Virus record (IMG/VR): IMGVR_UViG_3300020154_000003
Location: 302,039 to 366,038 of that record
Length of the DNA stretch: 64,000 nt
DNA from: a virus
Direction: 5' to 3' (one strand)
In this document: piece by piece, positions 47,401-56,529 of the stretch
Layout: every line of letters starts with the position of its first letter
Numbering within the stretch: position 1 is the stretch's first letter
Notes under the pieces: model-generated
Told to the model about the DNA's origin: nothing
Seen by the model: only the letters and a program-made list of their open reading frames with translations
Database searches by the model: none
Program-made: the position numbers and the translations under genes

Positions 47401-48797
47401 ATAACTCCATCACTGCTTTTTGTAATACCATTCTCACCTTGAATATAATTATCTACATACGATTTTGGTGTTAAATAAGAATCTCGTAATCTAGTTGCAT
47501 CATAAGTTCCATCATATGCTATAAAACTATTTTTAGCAATAATATTTGCCTCACCAGTTAGCAATTCACCTTCGGTGGAAATTTTAATAAATCTATTTAT
47601 ATCATTTCCGTTATAGCTAGTGAAATCTCCACCAGCATAAACACTACTTCCACTACTTTGGACGACCCACACATAACTATTAATTCCACCTTTAATGTTG
47701 AATAACTCATCAATAGTACCATCAGAATTTAATAAAACAATATCACTAAATGGAATTGAGTTATACGTATCAAAATCACCACCAAGCAGAATTTTACCGT
47801 CATCCCTAATCTTTACTGAGTTAACTGTTGATGTTCCCCCTTCTATTCCACTACCAATTTCAAAAGTATTGTCAACACTACCATCACTATTTAATCGAAT
47901 TACACTATTTGCAGAAACACCATTAAATCCAGTAAAAAGACCTGCTAACACTATTTTACCATCACTCTGTAGTCCCATTTTGAGAGCATATTCACTACCA
48001 ACAGCGAAGCCAGTTCCTACGTTGAATGTTTCATCAATGCCACCGTTAGAATTTAATCTTATTAACGAATTAGCGGTGACACCACTATATGTTGAATATA
48101 AACCAGCCACAACTATTTTACCGTCATCTTGTATCAAGATGTCAGAAACAAACGCATCAAACCCTGATCCAGTAACAAAGCTATCATCTAAACCACCATT
48201 ACTATTTAATCGAACAATCCTACCCACAGTAATTCCACTATAAGCAGTGAAATCACCACTCACAACTATTTTACCGTCATCTTGAATGGCCAAACCATTA
48301 TATATCGCCCCATCGAAACCACTACCCACTTCGAACGAATCATCAATAGTACCATTTGAATTTAATCTCACTATTCTATTAACTGATTGAGAATTGAAAG
48401 TAGTAAACTCCCCAACCAGCACTATTTTATTATCTGATTGTATCGCTATTCGTTGAACATATCCACTAGCACCAGCACCAATATTATTGTTAAAATCTTC
48501 ATCCAAAGAACCATCACTATTTAATTTAGCTAACCCACCAACAACAACTCCATCATATGCTTCGAAATCACCCCCAATTAATAATGATCCATCAACAAAA
48601 TATTGTATGTCCCATACAGTTCCAGTAAATCCGCTTCCAATCCTAAAATCATAATTAGTAATATCAATACCAACATTTTTAAATGTAGTTGTATCACCAC
48701 TAAGTTTAGAAATATATGTTTGACCAGTTAAAATTAACTGATCGTTTGAACCTTGATAAAACTTATCTTTACTTAATTTTTGTTTTGTAGTAAACAT
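44439..48797 (-). CDS. Delta-60-repeat tail protein (1452 aa) with three repeat arrays
   Basis: Three arrays of delta-60 repeats are seen at about residues 50-400, 520-830 and 930-1340 (for example IVRLNSNGTIDDSFEVGSGF and LVGGSFSSYSGVTGYNK). They are separated by the SSGFTKHSLVDVNYVTGLTS-type module, and several repeats in array two are near-identical (DNTFDAGAGFNS, IQPDDKILVGGSF). The C-terminal ~90 residues share a fold pattern with the next fibre protein's end (SSHFIHYFGDTAGVIYLPPS, YNGINWMGG). The near-identical repeats suggest that copy number could change. No motif of the promoter-like kind precedes it, so it is probably expressed with the fibre genes upstream. Confidence 0.87.
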   Translation of the reverse strand: MFTTKQKLSKDKFYQGSNDQLILTGQTYISKLSGDTTTFKNVGIDITNYDFRIGSGFTGTVWDIQYFVDGSLLIGGDFEAYDGVVVGGLAKLNSDGSLDEDFNNNIGAGASGYVQRIAIQSDNKIVLVGEFTTFNSQSVNRIVRLNSNGTIDDSFEVGSGFDGAIYNGLAIQDDGKIVVSGDFTAYSGITVGRIVRLNSNGGLDDSFVTGSGFDAFVSDILIQDDGKIVVAGLYSTYSGVTANSLIRLNSNGGIDETFNVGTGFAVGSEYALKMGLQSDGKIVLAGLFTGFNGVSANSVIRLNSDGSVDNTFEIGSGIEGGTSTVNSVKIRDDGKILLGGDFDTYNSIPFSDIVLLNSDGTIDELFNIKGGINSYVWVVQSSGSSVYAGGDFTSYNGNDINRFIKISTEGELLTGEANIIAKNSFIAYDGTYDATRLRDSYLTPKSYVDNYIQGENGITKSSDGVIKIGGELTESTTIASDGIFTQKSSQFNLWNSYSKGIQLNSKFYSSGEVLAILSYGAAIYVGNDITLLKYDTQYNLERSVNISNIKTLARTTDGLYVGGGFSTTFNASTQNRILRLNDSSLAFDNTFIVGDGFNGDVNIIEVDELVVGSKVLVGGDFTSYDGVTSNRIVRLNNDGSIDDTFDVGVGFNGTVNTIKIQSDDKILVGGNFTSYSGVTGFNRIIRLNTDGSVDNTFDAGAGFNSTVFVIEIQPDDKILVGGSFSSYSGVTGYNKLIRLNTDGSVDNTFDMDAGFSSSVIHTVHDVLVDSTKIIAVGRFTILSGTTTNRIVRLNSNGTRDNTFNIGTGFNAAFGFSGGPKVIEKVDSSPVQYLVGGAFTTYQGNSCINLALLSDTGLEADFPLENITLNDKMNYNSDYSSGFTKHSIADVNYVTGLTSNLLNLADNGVKRALDTVVLGGELTGQTAISGDVVTLTLDKVNDGFHLNFRDYSETSKTISTSYEKLNQFNYISVNASINRMARIPSTGDLLISGAFTDVNDINSSGIALLSGDGVINENFSSNIGSGPSNNISGIFVDDDENIYVYGVFNSFNSFQCTCLVKLLHDGTVDTGFTFYLSGESIHNVGKVLGLSDGKLYIRITESVSGVTYIRRVNTDGTLDNTFDTGAGFNDTPYDFAVLNDDTLIVVGAFTEYSGNTLSTPYIVALNTDGTISETFIPEIFDGQVSSIIKLDSTDRFLLSGSFSTYGSSSVNTGLMVVDATGVFDEEFNTNVAQVPSIGTYSNVFVNEDYHIFMSSKSQMVRVDLNGNYIDQHTGSDNNPNNMVFVFDTLMYINSGVQENPIFKRNYSDFEEYFVVHPELLSTQKFRYVTDLSSGFTKHSLVDVNYVTGITSGIAVNVVGLEIVTGSSFTASTSSHFIHYFGDTAGVIYLPPSPTFKQQIYICDAIGGALDNNITVDGNGYLINGSSTAIINANYTSIMLVYNGINWMGGTILG

Positions 48798-48824
48798 TTT
48801 TTATAATATTTTTATATTTTAATT

Positions 48825-51800
48825 TTATGCGAACGATACAACTGTCCAATTCACTGTGTTATAAATTAAAGTTACTGCGCCGTAATTTGTGTTAATTAAT
48901 GCAGTGATCGATCCATTTATTGTTTTTCCATTACCATTTATTGTGATGTTTGCCGTTAACGCATTGCCTTTTATGTCCGCAATAATTATTTTTTGATATG
49001 GTGTTGGCGCTAAAGGTAAATACAGAGTAACTGCACTTTCTCCTGAGATTCCAATGAAATCTGTAGTGGTCGTTGCAGTGTATGAACCACCAGTTATATT
49101 AATACCATTAATTGTGGTTGACCCACCAGTAATTCCACTTACTGCAGATGAAATAGCACTATCAACATATTTTTTATTAGGTATCCATAAATCACCATGT
49201 CTTGAAACACCTGATACTGTGTAATCTGCGTAATAACGCATACCTGATTCGTGGGCATCCTTAATAACAGTTAAAGTATCTGTCATTTCTATACTGCTAA
49301 CGAATTTACTCTCACTATTTATGTATCTTAGAGATGCAAGTGCGTTATTTGCTTGTAAACCATTTACTATATCAGTACCATTAGTTGACCCAACAATAAC
49401 TTGATGTTGATTAAATTGTGCAATTGAATAATTAGGACTAGATGCTGTTTTTAATACTAATGCATTTGCTCCTGAATCTATTGTTGTAAGACCACTTAAT
49501 GTTGTTGTTCCACTAGTTTTCCAAAAACTACCACCAACTAATGTTGATGTAATGCCAGTTACATAATTAACGTCAACTATAGAATGTTTACTGAAATTTG
49601 ATGAATAATCACCTCCATAAGTTAAACCTGATGAATTAAAGGTTACTGTTTTTGGTGACCCATCATAATCTTGGGTAAATACGATATTTCCTACCGAACC
49701 CATATATATTGTGTTGCTAGAAGCAATTGGTCTATAACCAGTTGTCGTACCTACGCCACTAGGGTTACCAATAACCATAACGTTATCGACCAGTAATGTC
49801 GATAAATGAAGACCAGTACTTGGGCCAATAAAAGTATTACCATTACCTGTAATCGTTGCTGTCATGAAACCACCATAAGGGCCAATACCCATGTTGTGAT
49901 GTCCACGAATTCTTGGAAGAGACCAAGAGCCGTATCCCGTATTCTTTTGACCTATTACAACCCCTTGTCCAGCCTCACAACCAACATAAGTGCCCTTTTC
50001 TGATGGCCCACTACCTTCCATTGCGTGAACACCAACAGCTACGTTGAATTGGTTGCTTCCTGTTCCGATAGCACCCGGAGAACCACCTTGTGAACCCCAC
50101 AATGCTCTTTCTCCAATACCAATATTTCCACGTCCAAGAGATGCTTCCTGACCAGCACCACCAATCAAGACTTCGTAATCTTCAAGCATGGTTGCATTCA
50201 TACCTGCACCATAACCAAGTAAAACAGTTCCATATCCATCTCTAAAAACAGCGTCTTTACCTGTATAACCACCTACTGCGGTTATATATCCATATGAGCC
50301 AGTGGCACCTGAAAGAAAATCTGCACCACTTAATGCATATGTACCTATTGCAACAGTGCTTTCCCATGTTGTTGCATCACCAGTAATTCCTGCAGAAGCT
50401 TCAAAACCCATTACAACACTATAACTGAACGGTTGAGAGGTTTTACCTGCTCGAACACCCATCATAATGTTTGATGTACCTTGATTCGACCCCATACTTG
50501 TCCATCCAGTTGCAATATCAAATCCGATACCTATATTTCTATCACCTCTAAATGTTGAGAACCACGGAGAAGTACTAAATGAACCAGATGTTACTAACGA
50601 TGTTAAAATATTTTGACCAATCGTAATATTACCTCCTGCAGGTGAATTCGGATTTCCTGCATTTGTTCCAAGTTTAATATCGGTAAATCCATGTGTTAAC
50701 GATCTTGCAGAATTATGTCTGAATGCTAAGTGTGCTACATCTTGAATACCCCCAACAGTTGCTCGTAATACAGGAGTGTTTCCAGTTTCAAAAGTAGTTC
50801 CGTAATCAAATATTAGTGAATGATTGTTTGAATCAATTATTGTAGCACCAGTTAATGTGCCTCCTAAAACGATGTTCTTACCAACGGTTGTCAATCCGTT
50901 AGATGAACCTGTGATTGATCCACCCCCTAAGTTTGATGTGAGACCAGTAACATAGTTTACATCAACTAATGAATATTTTGTAAAACCAGATGAAAAATCA
51001 GAGGGATATTTGATACTAGCCTTATCGATTTCAATGACTTTCTTTTCTAAGCCATTAGCATGTACAGTAACATCGTATCTACCATCTTCAGAAGATTCAG
51101 TTGCGTCATTCCAAATATATGCGATACCAGCCTCTGCATTAGGTACGTTTAATAATGAGTTGGTTAAATCAAAATTTAATTTAACACCAAAGCCTGTTTG
51201 AGGCCCACCAGAACCTGCAAATAATTCACGACTAACATATAATGAGGTCGTAACACCGCTTCTTACATTACTGGTATTACGTGCATATAATCCATTATAA
51301 TGGACATTTAATTCAGCTTTATTGCTCGTATTATCACCATTGAGTTTACTTTCTAATAAAACGCCTGAACCACCAAACGCTTTGAATTCTATGTCACCAT
51401 TTTCATAAGTGTCAACATGGAAACCACCGCCCAATAAATCATTGATGTAAATACCATAATCGGTATTCATTTCAAGATAACCTATCGGGCCACTACTACT
51501 ACCTAAATATAATTCTCTATAGTCAGTATCGTTGTCGCCAGTACCTTCAATTACGGTTGATTCAATATCCAATACACCACCTAATCTTACATTTATTCCG
51601 TTTTTCGTTAAACCATTATCTGCAGTGAATCCACCAGTTATACCAGTCACAAAATTCACATCAACCAAACTATGTTTTGTAAAACCTGACGAATAATCAG
51701 CAGCATATTTGATACCTGTTTCTCCAGTTCTAGTATCTGTTATAGTAAAACCGCTTAAAGAGAGATTTATCCCTATTGTTTCGCTTGTTGATAAATTTTT

Positions 51801-52943
51801 AGCACTTAAACTTATTTTGCGAGTATCTGTTATTGCAAAAGATTGATCATTACCTTCAATAAGTGTTTCTTGTGTTAATGGATTTCCTCCAAGAACTATT
51901 GTGTTATCAATTTTTAACAATCCACTACCCGCAAACGTCACACCAGATGCAGCAGCTATTTGGGAAGTTATACCAGTAACGAAATTAACGTCAACCAAAG
52001 AGTGTTGTGTAAATCCAGTTGAATAATCACCACCATACTCAAGACCTTTCTTAATTGCTCTGGTATCAACAAATATAGTATCACCAGTCAAAGTCCCACC
52101 AAGACCGATTACGTTATCTATCTTAGTTAATCCACCACCGGCCTGTGTGAAACCAGAACCAGCAGTCAAACCAGTTACGTAATTAACATCCACTAACGAA
52201 TGTTTTGTAAATCCGCTTGAAATGTTTGTAACGTATTCAATAGCATGACTAAACTTAACTGTAGCACCTGAAATAGTAGTTCCTGATTCAACATTAGTTA
52301 CACCACTACTTTTCCAGTAGTTGTTACTTCCTCCCAATGCATCATTTACAAATTGGCCAACATACAAAAACGCTTCAACAAACCCCGGTCTTGCAGCACT
52401 TACATTATATCCTGCTGGAGGGTCTTGCACAAATAAAATACCATTGTAGGTATCTAAATACCAATTTATAGAGTCAAATTTTGTTATTTGAGTACTACCA
52501 TTTGTTTGATATACTTTGGGATCATATTCGGTACTACCATCTGACTTCAACGTACCGTACAATGAAGGTACAACCTGCAGTTTACCTAACGTTTGATGTA
52601 AATATGTCCCTGCGCTAAAGCTAGGGAAAAGGTAACCGTTGGCATTGTAGTCTGCAGGAAGCTTTAATCTATAACCTTGTGAACGACCTACTAATATCTC
52701 AGTGTCGGGTATAATGTCAACTTCAAATTTTATGCGTTCAACAACACCATCATTTTGATATTCTGATACCAAGCCATTAGTTTCTGGTAAGCCATCTATT
52801 TCATTACCAAAAACTGTCGTATATGAGATTTGAATATTTGAAGAAATACCTTCCTCTGACACAGCAAAATTTTGTTGTGTATGAGCCTTACCACTTAACT
52901 TTTTAAATGAAATCGCGTCAGTATTTTGTGTATTTAATGCCAT
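48825..52943 (-). CDS. Large tail-fibre protein with YadA-like repeats (1372 aa)
   Basis: At least five copies of a SGFTKHSLVDVN(Y/F)VTGxT module divide the chain. A middle-to-late region (about residues 790-1110) has repeats such as IGIGFDIATGW, VAIGTYALSG and VAVGVHAMEGS. These look like the AIG..A pattern of YadA or collagen-like trimeric adhesin beta-rolls. The final ~90 residues form a beta domain shared with the delta-60 protein. It starts MALNTQNTDAISFKKLSGKA. The design points to a trimeric fibre with a rod of repeated spacers and a distal tip. Function is by family resemblance only. Confidence 0.85.
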   Translation of the reverse strand: MALNTQNTDAISFKKLSGKAHTQQNFAVSEEGISSNIQISYTTVFGNEIDGLPETNGLVSEYQNDGVVERIKFEVDIIPDTEILVGRSQGYRLKLPADYNANGYLFPSFSAGTYLHQTLGKLQVVPSLYGTLKSDGSTEYDPKVYQTNGSTQITKFDSINWYLDTYNGILFVQDPPAGYNVSAARPGFVEAFLYVGQFVNDALGGSNNYWKSSGVTNVESGTTISGATVKFSHAIEYVTNISSGFTKHSLVDVNYVTGLTAGSGFTQAGGGLTKIDNVIGLGGTLTGDTIFVDTRAIKKGLEYGGDYSTGFTQHSLVDVNFVTGITSQIAAASGVTFAGSGLLKIDNTIVLGGNPLTQETLIEGNDQSFAITDTRKISLSAKNLSTSETIGINLSLSGFTITDTRTGETGIKYAADYSSGFTKHSLVDVNFVTGITGGFTADNGLTKNGINVRLGGVLDIESTVIEGTGDNDTDYRELYLGSSSGPIGYLEMNTDYGIYINDLLGGGFHVDTYENGDIEFKAFGGSGVLLESKLNGDNTSNKAELNVHYNGLYARNTSNVRSGVTTSLYVSRELFAGSGGPQTGFGVKLNFDLTNSLLNVPNAEAGIAYIWNDATESSEDGRYDVTVHANGLEKKVIEIDKASIKYPSDFSSGFTKYSLVDVNYVTGLTSNLGGGSITGSSNGLTTVGKNIVLGGTLTGATIIDSNNHSLIFDYGTTFETGNTPVLRATVGGIQDVAHLAFRHNSARSLTHGFTDIKLGTNAGNPNSPAGGNITIGQNILTSLVTSGSFSTSPWFSTFRGDRNIGIGFDIATGWTSMGSNQGTSNIMMGVRAGKTSQPFSYSVVMGFEASAGITGDATTWESTVAIGTYALSGADFLSGATGSYGYITAVGGYTGKDAVFRDGYGTVLLGYGAGMNATMLEDYEVLIGGAGQEASLGRGNIGIGERALWGSQGGSPGAIGTGSNQFNVAVGVHAMEGSGPSEKGTYVGCEAGQGVVIGQKNTGYGSWSLPRIRGHHNMGIGPYGGFMTATITGNGNTFIGPSTGLHLSTLLVDNVMVIGNPSGVGTTTGYRPIASSNTIYMGSVGNIVFTQDYDGSPKTVTFNSSGLTYGGDYSSNFSKHSIVDVNYVTGITSTLVGGSFWKTSGTTTLSGLTTIDSGANALVLKTASSPNYSIAQFNQHQVIVGSTNGTDIVNGLQANNALASLRYINSESKFVSSIEMTDTLTVIKDAHESGMRYYADYTVSGVSRHGDLWIPNKKYVDSAISSAVSGITGGSTTINGINITGGSYTATTTTDFIGISGESAVTLYLPLAPTPYQKIIIADIKGNALTANITINGNGKTINGSITALINTNYGAVTLIYNTVNWTVVSFA

Positions 52944-52970
52944 TTATTTTTTTGTATATCTATCTTAATA

Positions 52971-55900
52971 TTATATGTTACTTACTGTTACAGTTTGTAT
53001 TCTGTTTGTCCAACCACTAGAAGCAATTATTCTCACAATTACAATATCACCCAACGCAACTCTAGGTACGGTCGATAAAGTACAACTTACTGTGGTCGTT
53101 GAACCAACATGAGATATTGATGTGTTTGCAATACCTTCAGTATTTCCTACTGATGCAAATGGGTTCGCCCAACCATGTTTTGCACCTCCCGATCTCATAA
53201 TTAAGAATTCAAATTTTATATTATTACCACTCACCGTACCGCCAGTACCGCCATTGGTTAAGAAATTCGATGAGGTTCCATTATGTACTATAGCGAATGT
53301 CAACGTTGACTGTGTTGCACCTGCTGTAGATTTAAATAGTCTATAATGACTTCTATTACCTGACGCAGATGTGTAATTATCATTTCCTACTGGAGCATTT
53401 GTAACTGCAGCAAAATTACCTGTTGTTATACCGTATTGTGTTGTTAAATATGCTGCATTTGGATACATCAATTCGTCATTGAACACTAACAAACCTGTAT
53501 TATGGAATGCACTAGCACCAACTAAACTTGATGTTGAATCCCAATTATAAGTACCACCATCCACATTCGCATAAGTCAACGAAGTATAATCTCTAGTCTG
53601 TAATCTATAAGTTTCACCAATAAAAGGTTCACTTTTTTCTGTTGCACTATCGCTTACATTATAGAATAAGAAACCAGTTAATGTTGAAAGACCACCACTA
53701 ACTTGTTTTGACGTGAATGGATGTGCAACTGATATTGCTGATGCTATTCTACCTGTAGAGCCTACGTTACCCAAAAGTTTGGTTGTTGAGATAGGTAAAG
53801 TTGCAAGTACACTCAAACTTGTCAAATGAGAATTAGTACTTGTAAGTAACGGAGGTAAGGTTTTAAGAGTTGAAGATGTTCTTCCTGTCGTACCAGTGCC
53901 TATAACGTTCATTGACGTAATATCACCAAGGTTTTCCCTATTAGGGAAATCAATTGCCGATGATGATGTACTATACACATTTCTATAAGCGTTTGAAATT
54001 GTACCTTGGTACTGTACAGTACCTGACGTATGGAATTTAACACCAGAAACCCATTTAGTACCACTCAACGTTAAATTGGTCAAACCAGTTGAACTTAATG
54101 CGATGTTATTTGCATTATTATCGTAAACAAATTCCAAATAATTAGTCAAAGTACTGAAAGTTGCACCAGTATGCATAATGCGAATGTAATTGAAACCACC
54201 AGTCATTCCTGAAACAGGAATTGTGTATGTACCTGTTCTATATTTGAATGTCGTTACAGGACTTCCATTATCTGACTTAACATTTTTAACAGAAGTTACT
54301 GAGAAATAAGAATTACTTGTTGCTGCAGTTGTTCCTGATAAAGTTAATTGAGCAATTATACTTCCGTTGCGATACATGACCAACTTACCTTGATCACCAT
54401 TACTAAATGCATTATCTAAATATGGAATACCAGATGAATCGCCAGTAACTGCGCTATTTAATGTACCTGAAACAGGGCCATTTATAATACCAAGTCTGGT
54501 TCCTGATGCACTGTATGTTCCGTTCAAATCCACTGCAGCATTACCTGCATTTGTTCCAACGTTTACATAACCACTCATCGTTTTACTTACACCCCAAGTC
54601 AATTTTCCACTAACAAAAGAATTAATTGTGTTGATACTTGTTAATGAAGATGGTTGTGCAGGCAACAAAAGCAAGAATAACTCATTAAATCTATCAATTG
54701 CAGTACCAGTAGGAGTTGTTGGAGTAAAATCAGTAAATACACCGTCAGTATAATCACCATCTTCGGCAGGGCCGATAACGCTTGCAGGAAGATCGATGAC
54801 ATTGAATGTATCACCAGTGCCTCTAACAACAAACTGACCAGTTGTCCCCCCCGTTGTTTGGAATTTAACTCTTGTTGCATCAATTGATGACTCCTTAACT
54901 TGTAATGAATTTCCATTCACATCGATGTAAACATCATCATAATCAACACTAACTGTCGTATTTCCAGTACCACTATTTGTTACATCAATTCCATCTCCAG
55001 CCGTTATTTGATTAACAAGTGCTGGTATATCCGTTATATCATTATAGGAAATGTGGACTGTACTTGTAGTAGCAGACCATTCCAAGAAACCTGTCGTGTC
55101 AATAAATTCTACAGACCCTGTAAGACCTGAAGTTGTACCTGTCGATCCTGATGTTTGTATTACAAACACTTTCAAACCTTCAAAAGATTCGATCTGTCCA
55201 GCACCCGGAGTGGCACCACTAGCCACAAATCTTGAGTCTCTTTCAGCAATATTTGCTACAACAAAAATTTCTTTAAGGTTTCCGGGGATGTATGAAATAT
55301 CAATTTTAGAATCAACACCCAATGGGACAATACCACCCGGAGCACCGATTTCAGATGAATCTATTTTACTGTCTAACTCTGTTTGTAGGTTTGTAATACC
55401 TGAGATTGGTAAAAATGTTGGAGTACCTTTCTGATTAACTACAATACCATCAAATGCATTGATAGATTGGTATATCGGTTTTACTAACTGCCCTGCTGCT
55501 GTAGGTTTTGTTTTTGTTAATTTACCGGGAGATGTTGGTGAAAGATAATATGTTGTGCTGGCTGTGATAGGACTTCCTAAATCATCAGTTGCGGTATTCA
55601 TCCCTTCAATATAACCAGCGAAGGTCAACATAAAGGTGTTCGCATCAAATATTTCACGTACCAAACCTACTGGAAAACCGTGTATAGATTCAAGTGCGAC
55701 TGCTTTGTGATAGCTACCACCACTATACATAACAACATCACCCAACGAAAAGCCATGACCAGTTTGTTCGGTCTGTCTTTCAATTCTTAAACCACTTGCA
55801 GTACCACCAGTAATAGATTCACTAGAAACTGTAAAACTTCTCATCATCAAAACAAGACCCTTTGTTGACTCTTGTGTCATTAATATTGGTCTTGAAGATT

Positions 55901-56525
55901 GACCCGGAGAAAACGGTTCTACTGGTGTAATTGCTCCCGGAATGGTTGGGGATACAAAGTATGTTGTGTTCGCACTCATACCAGTAAGGGATGTTAAATC
56001 CATGAAACCAGCATAGGTCAATGTAAAAGTATCTGCATCGATGACGCTACTTACAAGACCAAGGAACTCATATGTATTTGCTTCATCAGCAATACCTTTT
56101 ACGTAACTCGTACCGTTAAATGACACAACATTACCAACTGAGAAACCGTGACTAGGTTGTGAGTATTTTTTCTTGATCGCATCACCACCACCTGAAGAAA
56201 ATTCAATCCAATTGGAGTTGTTCGCAAGTGCTGATACTTTTTGTGAACTGGTTAATCCAGTCCATGAAGGATACGGTAAAAATAATTGATATATAGTATC
56301 TGTTTCTGCAACATATACCAACATACCTAAACGTCTTCTACCTGATCCTAAACCAGATGCATCAAGATTACCTAATGTATCAGTTGGGATGTTATTTCTC
56401 TCATTTAGAGAGGCAAATTCTTGCCAACCTCCAACTCCAAGATATGAATAATGTGTTCCGTATGTGTCACCCGATGAACCGCCTACTACTGGCGAAGCTA
56501 CTACTGTACCTAAAGGATATGCCAT
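52971..56525 (-). CDS. Large tail/fibre protein with duplicated beta module (1184 aa)
   Basis: The N-terminal 120 residues (FASLNERNNIPTDTLGNL, RRRLGMLVYVAETDTIYQLF) resemble the attachment domain of tail fibres with an ERD/ERN..P..... RR.GM.VYV pattern. Two repeats of about 110 residues follow (HGFSVGNVVSFNGTSYVK and HGFSLGDVVMYSGGSYHK, each ending in Y(F/Y)(V/L)SP...PG). The C-terminal half is Thr/Ser/Gly-rich beta. It follows the 308-residue gene by 4 bp. A baseplate-proximal fibre or gp10-like role is plausible. Confidence 0.82.
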   Translation of the reverse strand: MAYPLGTVVASPVVGGSSGDTYGTHYSYLGVGGWQEFASLNERNNIPTDTLGNLDASGLGSGRRRLGMLVYVAETDTIYQLFLPYPSWTGLTSSQKVSALANNSNWIEFSSGGGDAIKKKYSQPSHGFSVGNVVSFNGTSYVKGIADEANTYEFLGLVSSVIDADTFTLTYAGFMDLTSLTGMSANTTYFVSPTIPGAITPVEPFSPGQSSRPILMTQESTKGLVLMMRSFTVSSESITGGTASGLRIERQTEQTGHGFSLGDVVMYSGGSYHKAVALESIHGFPVGLVREIFDANTFMLTFAGYIEGMNTATDDLGSPITASTTYYLSPTSPGKLTKTKPTAAGQLVKPIYQSINAFDGIVVNQKGTPTFLPISGITNLQTELDSKIDSSEIGAPGGIVPLGVDSKIDISYIPGNLKEIFVVANIAERDSRFVASGATPGAGQIESFEGLKVFVIQTSGSTGTTSGLTGSVEFIDTTGFLEWSATTSTVHISYNDITDIPALVNQITAGDGIDVTNSGTGNTTVSVDYDDVYIDVNGNSLQVKESSIDATRVKFQTTGGTTGQFVVRGTGDTFNVIDLPASVIGPAEDGDYTDGVFTDFTPTTPTGTAIDRFNELFLLLLPAQPSSLTSINTINSFVSGKLTWGVSKTMSGYVNVGTNAGNAAVDLNGTYSASGTRLGIINGPVSGTLNSAVTGDSSGIPYLDNAFSNGDQGKLVMYRNGSIIAQLTLSGTTAATSNSYFSVTSVKNVKSDNGSPVTTFKYRTGTYTIPVSGMTGGFNYIRIMHTGATFSTLTNYLEFVYDNNANNIALSSTGLTNLTLSGTKWVSGVKFHTSGTVQYQGTISNAYRNVYSTSSSAIDFPNRENLGDITSMNVIGTGTTGRTSSTLKTLPPLLTSTNSHLTSLSVLATLPISTTKLLGNVGSTGRIASAISVAHPFTSKQVSGGLSTLTGFLFYNVSDSATEKSEPFIGETYRLQTRDYTSLTYANVDGGTYNWDSTSSLVGASAFHNTGLLVFNDELMYPNAAYLTTQYGITTGNFAAVTNAPVGNDNYTSASGNRSHYRLFKSTAGATQSTLTFAIVHNGTSSNFLTNGGTGGTVSGNNIKFEFLIMRSGGAKHGWANPFASVGNTEGIANTSISHVGSTTTVSCTLSTVPRVALGDIVIVRIIASSGWTNRIQTVTVSNI

Positions 56526-56529
56526 TTTA

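Noticed and set aside
47695-48243. 182-codon plus-strand open frame opposite the delta-60 protein gene
   Set aside because: It lies wholly antisense to a repeat-rich coding sequence, has no recognisable domain, and all other genes are on the minus strand.
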